The translations under genes and the position numbers were made by a program. The notes below the pieces were generated by a model. It made no database searches, was not told the DNA's origin, and saw nothing but the letters and a program-made list of their open reading frames with translations. DNA of 64,000 nt from Otatea glauca (lineage: Eukaryota > Streptophyta > Magnoliopsida > Poales > Poaceae), in NCBI GenBank assembly GCA_036346275.1, contig CM070722.1, positions 62,161,524 through 62,225,523 on the forward strand, read 5' to 3'. Of the stretch, positions 35,593-47,144 are shown piece after piece (the stretch's first letter is position 1; every line of letters begins with the position of its first letter).

Positions 35593-37480
35593 GATGGCAT
35601 TCTTCTCCAACGACGGCATGACTGTGTTCGGAGCCGATCCGCTTCTCCCTCGGCTTCACCGTCACCTCGGAGGAGAGCTCACGCCATCCTCACGCGCCGC
35701 CGGGCGGCGCTGCGGGAGCCTGACACCATCTCCGGCGGCCGTCCCACTCCGGCTTGAGCGCCCGCGGCCCCAAAGCCGGAACACGGGAGCGCTATACCTC
35801 CTTTGGCGAAAGCTCCTCCGGCTGCGCAGAGATCCGTCACCTCCCGCTTTGCACGACTTGTAGCTATGGCGGCTACATGCCAACCTCCGTCCACGAGTTC
35901 TTGGAAGACTCTTCAAGCCACGGCTCCGGCTCGACACGGAGTATCCGCCCGCAGCGGCACTCGCGAGTGCAACGTGGCGGGCCTGGCCGATTGGCCGTAG
36001 CCACCGCGGCTACGACGGTCCCCGTCCGCGCGACCGAGGCACGGAGGAATACCAGCGCCGAAGCTGAACGCTTCAGCTCGTCGCTACCGAGCTCCAACGC
36101 AACGCGAGAGCTGGAGGAGCGAAAGGTCGAGCTCGGCCGGCTCGAGCCAACTCGAGCGGGGCGAGCCCGAGCCCGCGCAAGTCTTTGGGCGACGCGCGCG
36201 CGCGCGCCAAGAGCACCACAAGTTGGGGCGTAATCCGGCGCCCCGCTTTTCCCTCACGCAAGCCAAAGCGTGGGCTGCGGCGCAATCTTGCTCGAGGCCT
36301 TCCGAGCCCGCAAACCCGAGGCGAACCTTCGGGTGGTGGAGCGCGCGGCCGTGCAAAGACATGCGAGCCTCCGTCTCCTACCACACGGCGCTACTTCCGC
36401 CACCGGGCCGTCATCACATGGAGCCGGTGGTGCGGCAAGACCGCACCCCACCATGAACCACCCGGGCCTCACGCACCCGGTGCGCGGCGCCTCGGTAATG
36501 CCTCGACATCCGCGCCACCCTCGGCGCGAAGAAAGATGGCGGAGGACGCCGCCACTCACGTGTTGCGGATGGTGGCGCCACTACCGCGGCCCGAGCCACG
36601 ATGGTCCCGACCACGGGCTTTTGCCAAGGATCCGCCAGGGATTTCCCGCCGATTCGGCGCCTACCAACATTGCCAAGTACACGGGGCCACCAACCTGGTG
36701 TCGGCTCAAGATTACCGGCTCGCGTCTTGGGTGGGGAGCGACGATGATCTCTTCATCATCCAAGATTCCCCATCTACCTCGCGGACTCGGCTCGAGCTCG
36801 GCTCGAGTACTGCCTCAAAACGCCGGGAACTAGGTGACTTGAAGAATCTCTTCGTCGGTAACTTCGGGGCACTCATAAGCGCCACGTAACTCCTGGGACT
36901 GAAGGCTGCAAGCGGCGGCCCGGGAGACTCTCGGGACTACATCCGGAGGTTTTCCGCCAAGGTCTGCGAGCTCCCGACATCTCCGACGCCGATGTCGTGG
37001 GAGCCTTCATCTGGCACCTCTGCAAGGCCTTGGTGCACAAGTGGGCCGCCTCAAGCCCAGACCACCAAGGAGCTCCTCGACATCGCCACCAACCACGCCT
37101 CGGCGAGGAGGCCGTAGGGGCTATTTTCGAAGGAGGAAAGGCCCAGCGAGAGCCCGGCGTCTAAACGGGTCTCCTTCCGACCGCCGACAAGCGGAGGCGG
37201 CGGGAAGCAGTCCGTGAGACCCAAGTGGTCGCCACGGTCGACCGCCTCCCAGCGGCGGTAGCGCCGCCGTCGCGCCCAACCACTTCGAGAAATTGATGGG
37301 CGGCCCATGCCCGAACCATGGGTTCTCCGTCAAGCACAAGTCTGGGACTACGAAGTCTGGCGCTATCTTTCTAGCGTCCCCACCACGCCGCAAAGCAAAG
37401 GAAAGAAGCTCGCCGCGCCCGCTGAACGGCGGAGAAGAAGGCGACGACGAGTTCCCGAGCCCGACGGCCGCCTCATGATC
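35593..37480 (+). pseudogene. gypsy gag region, frame-broken
   Basis: A plausible start, MAFFSNDGMTVFG, lies just after the primer-binding site. Extremely GC-rich sequence in the gag position follows, with the frame lost repeatedly. No zinc knuckle could be read with confidence. Long open frames on both strands here are composition effects rather than genes. Confidence 0.55.
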
Positions 37481-37760
37481 TTCGGAGGACCGGCACTCGC
37501 CGACAAGCGTCGGCTCAAGCTCGCTACGCGAGGTCCACACCGCCGCGCGGCGGCGTCCCCAATATCTTCGGTGGTGGAGTTCCGATCACCTTTGATCGGA
37601 CCGATCACCCGATCGCGTCCACACCGGGAGGTACCGGCGGTGGTCGACCTCGTCGTCGAACGGCGCCTCACGAAGGTCTTGATGGGCGAAGGCAGCGCCT
37701 TAACATCCTCTACGTTGAGGCGTTCGACGCTATGGGGTCGCGCGCCAAGCCTCCGGCCAA
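37480..37760 (+). pseudogene. gypsy protease region, frame-broken
   Basis: The sequence around 37,485-37,535 reads as FGGPALADKRRLKL. Around 37,670-37,735 it reads as KVLMGEGSAL and continues in a shifted frame as NILYVEAFDAMG. This matches the protease of Tat-like gypsy polyproteins, which normally has an aspartate where this copy has glycine or glutamate. Confidence 0.6.
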
Positions 37761-38439
37761 GCAAGGCACTTTTCCATGGCGTCATCCGGGCCAACAAGCC
37801 CATCCGCTCGGCGGTCGACCGCCCGTCACCTTCGAGGCCGAAACTTCCGCACCGAGACCCTCACCTTCGAGGTCGTGGATTTCCGGCGCCTACCACGCCA
37901 TCTGGGAGGCCATGCTCGCCAAGTTCATGGCGATCCCCGCCACGCCTACCTCAAGTGAAGATGCGGACCGCATGGAGTCATTACCGCGGCATCGTCTTTC
38001 CACTGCCTTCAATCTGCGAGCGCGGCGGTGCGAGCTCGCCTCGGCGATCGTTGCCTCTGCGAACTCAACAAGCTCGGGAGGAAGCGCCGAGTCCGCCCTC
38101 GAATCCAAGAAATCGGCGGGATCCTTCAAATCCGCCGAGGACACGAAGGAGGTCACGGTCGATCCACGTGATCCGACCAAGACCGTCGCGGTCGAACCAC
38201 GCTCCCGCCAAATAGGAAAGCGCGCTCGTCGACTTCCTCGCACTAACAAAGATGTCTTCGCATGGAGGTCCTCCGACATGCCGGCATTCAAAGGAGGTCG
38301 CCGAGCACTCCTTGAGCGTCCGACCGGGCTCAAAGCCGGTCGCCCAACGCTGCGCCGCTCGGCGAGGAAAGCGCGGGGTTATAGGAGAGAGATCGCCAAA
38401 CTCTTGGCGGCAGGTTTGTAAAGAGGTGCGCCACCACGA

Positions 38440-38960
38440 GTGGCTAGCCAACCTCAGACTTGTAAAAAGAAGAGCGGGCAATGGAGAATGTGTGTTGACT
38501 ATACGAGTCTCAACAAAGCATGTCCCAAGGACCCATTCCTTACCTCGCATCGACCAAGTCATCGACTCCACCGGGTGTGAGTCTCTTTCCTTCGGATGCC
38601 TACTCGGGCTACCACCAGTTGCGCTAAAGGAGTCCGACCACTCGCGACTTCCTTCATCACTCCGTTCGGCTCGTTACGCTATGTCACAATGCCCTTCGGC
38701 ACAAGAACGCGGGCGCTACATACCGGCGATGTATGCAAGCGTGCTTCAATGACCGGATCGGCGCAGCGTTGAGGCGTATGTCGGCGATATTGTCGTAAAG
38801 ACCGGGAAGGTCGACGACCTTATCGCCGACCTAGAAGAGACTTTCGCGAACCTTCGACGGTTTCGCATAAAGCTCAACCTAGAAGTGCGTCTTGGGGTCC
38901 CCAAAGGAAAGCTCTTAGGCTTCATCGTCTCGGCGAGGCATCGAGGCCAATCGGAGAAGA
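38440..38960 (+). pseudogene. gypsy reverse transcriptase, frame-broken
   Basis: 38,482-38,538 encodes WRMCVDYTSLNKACPKDPF. PRIDQVIDST, DAYSGYHQ (with a base missing) and the MPFG region near 38,690 follow in shifting frames. These are the conserved gypsy RT blocks A-C. RT copies element RNA into cDNA in virus-like particles. Small indels at about 38,545, 38,575 and 38,615 remove function as written. Confidence 0.8.
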
Positions 38961-39299
38961 TCTCGGCGATCGCAAGGATGGGCCCGGTCGGCAACCTCAA
39001 AGGGTCGGTGGCCGACCGGTGCTGGCGGCTTTGAGCCATTTCGTGTCTCGCCTCGGCGAACGCGAATGCCGCTCTGTTGCTCAAGAAATCCGACCGCTTG
39101 ATTGGACACACGAGGCTCGGAGGCCCTCACCCGCTTGAAGGCCTTCTGTCCTCGCCTCGATCTGATCGCCCGGCACCGGTGAACGCCGCTCCTCTACATC
39201 GTTGCCACTACCCAAGTCGTCGCCGCGCCCTCGTGGTGGAGCGGCGGAAGAAGGCCGTGAGCTCAAGGTACAACGGCGGTCTACTTCATCGATGAGTAC

Positions 39300-39560
39300 T
39301 TTCCGAGTCCAAGACTCGGTACCCACAGTGCGAAGTTACTCTGGCGGTGCTCATCGCAAAGAGGAAACACGTTCACTACTTCGATCGACGCCATCACCGT
39401 GGTGACCACGTCCCCACTAGGCGAGATCATCCACAATCGCGATGCCTCGGAAGGATAGCCAAATGGGCGCTCGAGCTTAGCGGCCATGGCATAATATACG
39501 TCCTCGGACGGCGATCAAGTCGCGAGCTCGCCGACTTCGTCGCCGAGTGGATCAAGCCGA
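39300..39560 (+). pseudogene. gypsy RNase H region
   Basis: Translation around 39,415-39,555 gives IAKWALELSGHGIIYV and ELADFVAEW, conserved at the end of the RT-RNase H module of Tat-like elements. The frame is broken on both sides. Confidence 0.7.
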
Positions 39561-40090
39561 GCACCACCGGTGGTCAAGACCCCGTCATGGACAATGTACT
39601 TGACGGTCTTACACCAAGAATGGCGCGGCGCGGAGTCGCATCATCTCCCGCTCGGAACAGCTTCAATACGCCATTAGGTTGCTCTTGACGCGACCAACAA
39701 CATTGCCGAGCACGAGGCTCGCCAAGCGGTCTCGGATCGCTGCCGACCTCGATGCCCGCCGGCTCTACATCCACGGGACTCCAAGCTTGTCGTCGACCAA
39801 GTCATGAAGGCTGCGGGCCCCGAGACGCCGCATGGCCGTCTTGTCGAGAAGCACGCCGCTCGAGGAGCGGTTCAAGGGTTTCGAGCTTCACCATAGCTAC
39901 CGGCGCTACAATGGCGAGGCCGATCACCGCCAATCTTGCCTCCAGCAGAGAGCCCGTCCCGCCGGATCTTCGTCTCGACCTCCTGCGGCCTTGTCGGTGG
40001 ACTCGGTGGTGGCGACCACCCGACCAATCCAAAGGCCACGGTCGCCCGACCGACGCGCGGTCGGGCGTAGACTTGGCCGGATCGCCGCGG
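39560..40090 (+). pseudogene. Second (archaeal-type) RNase H domain of a Tat-like element
   Basis: Pieces read across frames as LQYAIRL, TNNIAEHEA, ADLDARRLYIHG and SKLVVDQVMK. This is the additional RNase H known from the Tat lineage, placed between the primary RNase H and integrase. The frames are interrupted, as in the rest of the element. Confidence 0.65.
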
Positions 40091-40439
40091 TGTGCTAGCA
40101 CTTGAGTCCGATCGAGGAGGCCCTACATCGACCGTTTGTGGACGGGTCACTTCCCCGACCCGACCGAGGCCGGCGCCTCGCCCGCGGCAAAATCTTTCGT
40201 CTGATCGGCGGACCTCTACAAAGGAGTCCCTCCGGTCCTCCAAAAATGTATCTTGACCGACCAAGGAAAACAATTTTGGGCGACATACACAGTAGTCTGC
40301 GGTCACCACGCAAAGACCCGATCTCTTGTGGGAAAGGCCTTTCGACAAGGTTTCTCTTGGCCAACGGCGTGTGTCGACGCCGAGCATATCGTGCGCACTG
40401 CGAAGGATGCGATTCTTTGCTCGTGACGCATCGCCAAAT

Positions 40440-41250
40440 TTAAGCTTCTGAGCGATCCCCATCACGTGGCCTTTTGCCGTCTGGGACTCGATTTGGTCGG
40501 GCCTTTCAGAAAGCGCCGGGGCTTCACCCACCGCTCGTCGCGGTAGATAAGTTCACCAAGTGGATAGAGGCCAAGCGGTCGTGGCGTCCACGTCGGTACA
40601 AGCGCCCATCTTCTTCCGCGACATCGTTTTTAGGTTTGGAGTCCCAAACTCCATCATCACCGACAACGGAACACGCTTCACGGGAAGGAATTTCTCGAGT
40701 TCTGTGGCGACTTCAACATCCGTGTCGATTGGGCGCGATAGCCCATCCGCGGACTAACGGCGGTCGAGCGCACTAACGGCATGATCCTTCAGGACTCAAG
40801 CGCGGATCTTCGATCGGCTCAAGCATTTCGCGGCGCCTGGGTAGCCGAGCCGCCTCCGTCCTCTGAGTCTGCGGACCACGCCGACCGGCGACGGGTTCAC
40901 ACCCTTCTTTATGGTGTTGGCGCCAAGCCATTTTGCCCATCACCGGAATACGGCTCCCGAGATTGCAAGCCTTCGATGAGGCTCGGGGCTCGCCTGCAAC
41001 AAGGCGCCATCGACCCACTCGGCGAGCGCGCGGCGTGGCCGCCCTACGGCCGGCGGATATCAACAAGCCTGCGCCGCTACCACGGCCGCCAAGTTCGAGG
41101 ACGATCCTTGGTATTTGGCGACTTGGTTCTGCGTCGGTCGGACAACCAAAGATAAGCACAGGTGGCGCCCCACGGGAGGTCCTTTCACCGTCGTGGAAGT
41201 TCTCCGACCGCACCTTCGACTCAAGGGCGCCGATGGTCGCATCCTCCTAA
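40440..41250 (+). pseudogene. gypsy integrase, frame-broken
   Basis: GLDLVGPFRKAPG and LVAVDKFTKWIEAK (about 40,480-40,575) and FFRDIVFRFGVPNSIITDNG (40,613-40,672) carry the first two acidic residues of the DDE catalytic triad. HPRTNGG and ERTNGMIL follow near 40,745-40,790. Integrase would insert the cDNA. Frame breaks are frequent. Confidence 0.8.
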
Positions 41251-41254
41251 TGCC

Positions 41255-42895
41255 CGAACATTGAAAAGTTAAGGCGATTCTATCCCTAAGCTCTTTTCTT
41301 TTTCTGGTATAAGTCTTTACCTTTCTCCCAACCGAGCACACGGTCGCCACGTGACGACTCGGGGCTGCCCGTGGCGCCCGTTCGTGCCGCTCCGGATGGT
41401 GTGCGTGCGGTCGGTGACCCACCGACCACGAGGTCTATCCCGCGGTAACCCTCTCGACCGAGTGCTACGGCCTCGCCCGGTGGCTATGGTTGCCCGGTAG
41501 CACTCGCGGAAGAAGGAAGCACTGAGTGGGATGACCTTACGGTCGATTAGGAACAATCTTCCCCACACGAACTCGGCTAACTCACGTACTCATGTGGGTG
41601 GTGACCCGACTAGTCGCAGAGTCTATCCCGGCGGTAACCCTCTCGACCCGGCGCTCGGCCTCGCCCGTGGCTATGGTTGCTAAGTAGCACTTTGCGGAAG
41701 AAGGAAGTGCCCGAGTGGAAAAACCCTTGGCCGATCGGGAACACTCCGAACCCCCATGAGTGCGCGTAACTCACCGCATAAACAAGACTCCTATCCTCTT
41801 GACCCTCTCCAATTGACCCGACCTACGCATAAGCGACCCGTGGTCCTTGAGGCTATGGTCGGTCAAACCCAAACGCAAAGGAGAGCAAAGAGGCAAACCG
41901 AGCTTACAATTACTTACGATCGTTTACACAGTCTTTGCAAGAAAAGAAAAAAAAAAAGGGGCTAACTTCTTTCTTCCTCTTCTTCACGGTGGCCGACCAA
42001 GCGGGAGGAGGAGGACTGCATCTTGAAGGCGACCTCGGGCGGAGGCTCAAAACTTTACACCACTTTACATGAGGCACACGCAAGACTCTCTATCTACACC
42101 TGACTCCTAAAACTCCCTACGACAACGCCGACGGTAGGCCCTTGCACGGCCGACGGATGCACCTTGGGGTCGGTGGACTGAGTCGTTGGAGATGACTTCT
42201 TGGTAGGCCCTTGCCCGTCGTCAAGGTGAAGCCACGGTAGCGGAATGGCATGCCAGCTGCTGCTGTTCAGCGACATCGACGCAGCGGCGCGCCTCGCAAT
42301 CGGCGCCCTCGCGCCATTGCCTCTAGGAGGGCCCCCTTGCCACTCCAAGCCTCGGATCGCTCAAGTAGCGCGTCAGCGGCAACAACGTCGCGAGCTACTT
42401 CTTCTCTCTTTGGGAGTTCGCTATCGCTTTGATCATACTCAACCCAAAGCTCGTTCAAAGGGTCTTCCTCTTCCACCACGATGTCATCACCAAACCAAGA
42501 CTAAAGGGTGTCTTGAACACATTTCAAGAAGGAAAGGATTCTCGTCTAAGAGTCCGCGCTCGAGCAACCCGTGGCGCCCTTATATACCCATTCAAGGAAG
42601 ATCAAGCGACTCGGGAATAAATGCCGTAGCGAGAAAGCGGCGCGCCGCCACCGAACCGAAGCGGTCAAGAAGGCGAACGAGCAAAAACACACCTAGCCGT
42701 GCGCGCGCGCTACAACGGCAATTAAGAGGCTCGGCGGTTCGCATACCTCGAGAACGTAATCCCGGCGGGGCGTCGGATGCGTTGAGGGCACGCCCGGCAA
42801 AAATCGGTAGGCCCCGTTGGCCCACCTAGTTGAGCGGATCGATCAAGCTCAACCCCAATCGAGTCTGCCGAACTCGATTGGAGGTTCGAAGCTCT
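41255..42895. other. 3' interior of the gypsy element, non-coding
   Basis: Contains a degenerate direct repeat (CTATCCCGCGGTAACCCTCTCGACC near 41,433 and 41,623, followed by TGGCTATGGTTGC and GCGGAAGAAGGAAG). No domain is recognised. A clear polypurine tract next to the 3' LTR is not obvious. Confidence 0.5.
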
Positions 42896-43918
42896 TGGCG
42901 AATACTCATAAAGCAGGTGCACCTACGGCCCAATTGCAACAAGCAAAGCCCAGGCGACAAGCGGCGGCCTCGAATACGCCCGGCCTAAGCAGGCCGTCCC
43001 GCCTGCTACCCAAATGCCTCTGAGACCATTCAGGAGACCATTCCCGACCGGTCCCGACTCGACTCAGCGAGGTTCCCGACCCGCAGTGGGGCGGGATCCC
43101 CGACTCGACTCAGCGAGATTCCCGACCCCGCGCGGGGCGGGATCCCGGCTCCGACCGAACCATGATAATCCCGCCGAGGGCGCGTGCGCGCATCGAGTCC
43201 GTGTCAACCTAAGGCCACGTGCCCCACGAACGGTCATTCGTGGTGGCGAGCGAGGCGGTGGTCCTTCCCAAAACGATTTGATAGCTGCTGAAGCCCGTCT
43301 CTGTCCCATCACCACCCACCCACGGTGCAAGGACACACTCTCCCGAGGCAACTCCAGCGTCACACGCGACTACGTCGGCACCCACATGGATCACGAGAGC
43401 GCTCGCCACTTCGGAGGATTACCTAACCACTCGACCGGCTAGACCACCGACCCAAAGATAGGCTCGTGCGGCGACCAGTCGGCGAAGCAAGCGACCAGTC
43501 GGCGGAACGATTGGCCAGACGGCGGGGCAAGACCGAAGCCCCTAGAAGTAGCTCGCTAGCACTTCGCCAATTCTCGATGTAACCTGCCCCTTCGTACTGA
43601 ATAAAAGGAGGCAGGAACCTCCTAACAGGCCAGGGAGTAAGAGCTACAAGAGAGCTTTTCCTCTTTTTCCTCTTCTTTTTCTTCTCCTTCCGAGAGCTAA
43701 GTTTAGATCATTCTAGTGTTGAGGCTCCACCTCTCGCTTGTAAAAAACTCGGTGCGATCATCCGCACTTTTGATGAATACAACACCAACGCACGGCGGGG
43801 TAGGGACCTTGGCCCGAACGGTATACATCTTGGACTCCAGGGTCTAACCATTCAGGGAGCGGGAACGCGCAGCCCCTTAGACTTACAAATTTACTTGCCG
43901 ACGCTCGAAACGCCGACA
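42896..43918 (+). repeat. 3' LTR of the gypsy element
   Basis: Begins TGGCGAATACTC and ends GAAACGCCGACA. It is collinear with the 5' LTR, with scattered substitutions and many short indels. AGAAT follows immediately as the target-site duplication. Confidence 0.88.
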
Positions 43919-43923
43919 AGAAT

Positions 43924-44020
43924 CTCATCGTAGTTTTTTTCCGCCCGAACCGAAGCTCCCACGGCTCAAACGAACGAGGAGGCCGGAGCCTTACAGGCTT
44001 TAGTAGTAGAAGGTAGTATA
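43924..44020 (+). repeat. Right inverted-repeat arm, outer part
   Basis: Once the gypsy element is removed, this joins 34,458 and continues the match to the left arm. It ends TAGTAGAAGGTAGTATA, against TAGTATAGGTAGTATA in the reverse complement of 119-136. Confidence 0.55.
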
Positions 44021-45860
44021 CATTCAAATTAAGCCAACGAAGGACTTGAAGCAATCTGTGGACAGGGATAAGTCAACAAACCATCCTTGACTAGGAACTA
44101 GACCAAATAGTGTGTCCTGTAACGTTTGAATCATCTACAGAGAGAGAATTTTAGTACCCAGAGTCCCAGACAAGACTGACAAACCTGCAGATACAGTCAT
44201 CAACTTCGTAAATACAAAACATGGACACACATTTCCTGACCATGCATGCATATATAGTCTATCTGGCAAGAATATTAGACCAGTACAAGAGATTTAGCAT
44301 GTCATGGTGGCCATCTGAAGAAGCTACGGACCTACGGTGCAAACAGGTGTTAACACGAGTGGACGATCACTAGTTCACTACAGATCAGCACCACTTCTCA
44401 AGCAGTACATCACATGATTCGCATGTACAGTACAACAACACAGATGATTGGACGATCACTACAGATCAGCACCTCTTACCTCGATCGTGGGCAGCCTATG
44501 TGCTCGTCGTCTTCCACCTCGCTCCGTTAATTCAGTGCTACTGTACTAGCTAGTTCATTAATGTGTTATGAGCCATGTACTGCATGTGAAATTAACCCAC
44601 CTCACATTAGTGGTTTTCTACTGGTCCATTAGGCTTGTATTAATCACCGCTACCCAGTCATTAAATATGCGTTGATCATCTTGGACAATGGACATTGACA
44701 TAGTCTTAAAAGTACTACTTTGACCGCTAATTTCCATCTTAGGTGTTGTTACAGATAAAAATTATATATAATGAATTTAGTAATTCCAAATTCCTAGGGC
44801 CAGTGTATATATACTTGTACGTATTAATACTCAAAGCTAAGAATATCTGACTGGTGGCTTCATTCGGTGACTGAGAGCAGCTAAGCTAGCTACACCATGA
44901 AGGACTCTTCCAACACAATCGTGTGTTTCATCACCCCAATTTATTGGGTCAAAATGTCGAATTGGAGTAAGTGATTTTTTTCGGCCAGTGCTGTGCTTGG
45001 ACAGCCCGTGTTTTTTTAGGGGAGGACAGCCCATGTTGGTCTATGATCGAAGCAGGAAAACTGTCCAACACGGCTTGAAGTGATCTGCCTGCTGACTATG
45101 CCTGCTAGGCTGCCACTGTCATGTAGTGCTACTGGTCCTTGCAAGTTGCAATATTTGATACCGGTCGATTGCATTCACGTTGCATCGATCAATGCGCTCC
45201 AACTAGAAGTTTGATGGAGCACTATGTGTTAGATCTTTAATCGGAGAAAAATGAGACGCCCGGTTGCAAATTCATTGTTAGAAGATCAAATGTTGGGGTC
45301 TCTTTAATTTGTTAGATTTCAGTTATTTTGTTGGTCCATTATTTTTTCATTAAACATCAACTTATAAAAATGCTAAATGGTGCAACAAATTGAATTATAT
45401 TTGCTGGTATTATTCCGTTTGTTGCACTTCACGTGATAGCAGTGCAATCAAATGGTTGATTCCTGAATACATGCATGCATGAAATATTAGAGGATTAACT
45501 TATTTATAAGCCTGTACTTTATACTTATTTCTTTTAGCTGCTGTCAAGAAGTCTCATACATCAGTGACCGAAGGACCCGCCGGTTTTGACAGCAAAATTG
45601 GAAGGGATGTTTCTATTACTTTTTTTTCTAAAGGATGCAAGGACCCAAAATTAAACACTGAAACGTAGTGAACGGCACGCATAAAAATAAAGAAACCATG
45701 TGACATGGTTAATTGATAGATATTTCACAAAACTAGTATATTATATATGCATTACATCCGGTAGCTTACATTATTTAGAGAAAATACACAGTTAATGTGA
45801 TATATTTACTAGTAACTCTTAGCTAGCGATTCAAAACATCGTGCTAGCTAGCTTACATTT
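44021..45860. other. Intergenic, no gene recognised
   Basis: AT-rich. A TATATATA box at 44,806-44,813, an ATG at 44,897 opening 25 codons, and a good splice-donor string GTAAGTGA at 44,967-44,974 are arranged like a first exon, but no downstream exon was found. Nothing else is called. Confidence 0.4.
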
Positions 45861-46130
45861 TGTTGAAGTATATTATTCACCTTTTCTCATCAATTTAAGT
45901 TTTTAGGTAAATTAGTTGGCGCATACTACTCAATATGGTATTAGGATCAAGAGGGCTTTGAGTTCGAGACCTAACACAATATTAAAAAATAATAATTGCA
46001 ATCCACTTTAAGTCCACGTCTTAGACCCGGTGGAGCCTAAACATGAGGGAAGTGTCGTTGAAGTATATTGTCTACTTTTCCTCAACATCTTAATTATTTT
46101 GTTAAACTGATTGGTACATAAAACTTAATA
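45861..46130 (+). mobile_element. SMART/TRIM miniature LTR retrotransposon
   Basis: Two ~75-bp LTRs (45,861-45,935 beginning TGTTGAAGTATATT, and about 46,055-46,130) flank a short interior. The interior has a tRNA-Met-type primer-binding site (TGGTATTAGGATC at 45,936) and a purine tract (GAGGGAAGTG) before the second LTR. The TSD is CATTT (45,856-45,860 and 46,131-46,135). The 270-bp total and non-coding interior match SMART/TRIM elements of grasses. Confidence 0.85.
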
Positions 46131-46150
46131 CATTTCACCCAATACAAAGT

Positions 46151-46215
46151 ACTACAAGAAAAAAAACTATTAACTTCACTAGTCACTACATAAAATATTC
46201 TGCATTTAATCACTA
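46151..46215 (+). mobile_element. Possible CACTA transposon end
   Basis: TACTACAAGAAAAAAAAC resembles the CACTACAAGAAAA terminus of plant CACTA elements, with CACTA/CACTATAAAA strings shortly inward. No partner end or TSD was found, so this is weak. Confidence 0.25.
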
Positions 46216-46346
46216 TAAAAGTTTAGGCAAAATAGGTGATAAATCTAATGGAGCAATGGTTATGATGGCCAATAATATTTCATTTTTGAAGGTTGAGCCA
46301 AACCAAAGTGGAGAACTCTGTAAAAAGGGGGTGGGGAGGTCTACTT

Positions 46347-46585
46347 TGTTGTAAAACGTAGTCGTTCATCCACGATCAATCAACCACACGTCAACGAAGT
46401 CACAAGAATAAGAACTGGAGCACACACAAAGTAGGGGGCAAAATTCTCTCGCTTTATTATATAGATCTCTTGTACAAGGGGGTGTCTAATATATAGTAGA
46501 AGGTAGCAAGAGATAGATTCGGATTCGCCCACATATAGAGATAAAGTCCAACCGAATACGGTTAAGAATATCTTATCTCATAACA
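46347..46585 (-). mobile_element. copia solo LTR (239 bp)
   Basis: Starts TGTTGTAAAACG and ends CTCATAACA, with a perfect TSD, TACTT (46,342-46,346 and 46,586-46,590). It matches the LTRs of the copia family at 20,873-32,607 and 55,517-57,567, and orientation follows from those. Confidence 0.82.
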
Positions 46586-46590
46586 TACTT

Positions 46591-47144
46591 TACACCTCTC
46601 AGCTCTGGCATGGATTCTATTTTTAAGCCTGAACTATGAAACCGTTAACTCTACGCCCCTCAACCCAAACCAGTCTGGTTTACGCTGATGTGGCATCTAG
46701 TATTAAGGATTTGCTGACATAACACACTGGTTAGCGGCAAATTAACAAAATGGATAGACCGACAGTGAGGCTACCACCAGTATCATCTCTTCACCTCTCT
46801 CACCCACTTCTCTTTGTCTACTCTCTCTATCTCTTTGCTCTCCATGTCCGGCATGACAATAGTGTTCTTCACGAACCTGGATACAAGATCTCTCTTCATG
46901 CCATGTTCCAATCGATCAATAAATCAAGGAAAACCGTGGCTTCTGTTGCAATTCTACAAATTTCTTCTTGCCCCACCTGTTGCTCTGAGTTCACCACGAC
47001 CGAGAGCCGCCGACCGCCACTGATCTCCTATGCAATTTAGTTGTTTTGTTTGAATTGGGAAGTAAAATCAAAGAGGAGATGGGAATGAAAGAGGAGATCG
47101 ATTGGGCATGTACCTGAGGCCCGAGTGCGTGAGGTACCCCGTCT
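46591..47144. other. Possible left end of a Mutator-like or Pack-type element
   Basis: CGCTGATGTGGCATC near 46,683 and a CTCTCTCTTT-rich tract near 46,790-46,840 recur in reverse complement near 55,470 (CTGACGTGGCATCC) and 55,330-55,390. That would make 46,600-55,510 one element disrupted by LTR insertions. The open frame at 46,750-47,040 is unrecognised. Confidence 0.3.

Larger units (their letters stand above)
34459..43918 (+). mobile_element. 9.46-kb Ty3/gypsy retrotransposon, Tat-like, complete but frame-broken
   Basis: LTRs at 34,459-~35,524 and 42,896-43,918 are bounded by a perfect TSD, AGAAT (34,454-34,458 and 43,919-43,923). The domain order gag, protease, reverse transcriptase, RNase H, a second RNase H, integrase is that of Ty3/gypsy. 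The RT motif WRMCVDYTSLNKACPKDPF and the extra RNase H before integrase fit the Tat/Ogre lineage. Many one- and two-base indels break the frame in otherwise well-preserved, very GC-rich coding sequence. It sits inside the repeat arm that starts at 33,934. Confidence 0.9.

Noticed and set aside
35590..38420. Long open frames on both strands in the GC-rich gypsy interior
   Set aside because: High GC lowers stop frequency. The frames do not carry recognisable domains, and the true coding sequence is broken gag and protease.
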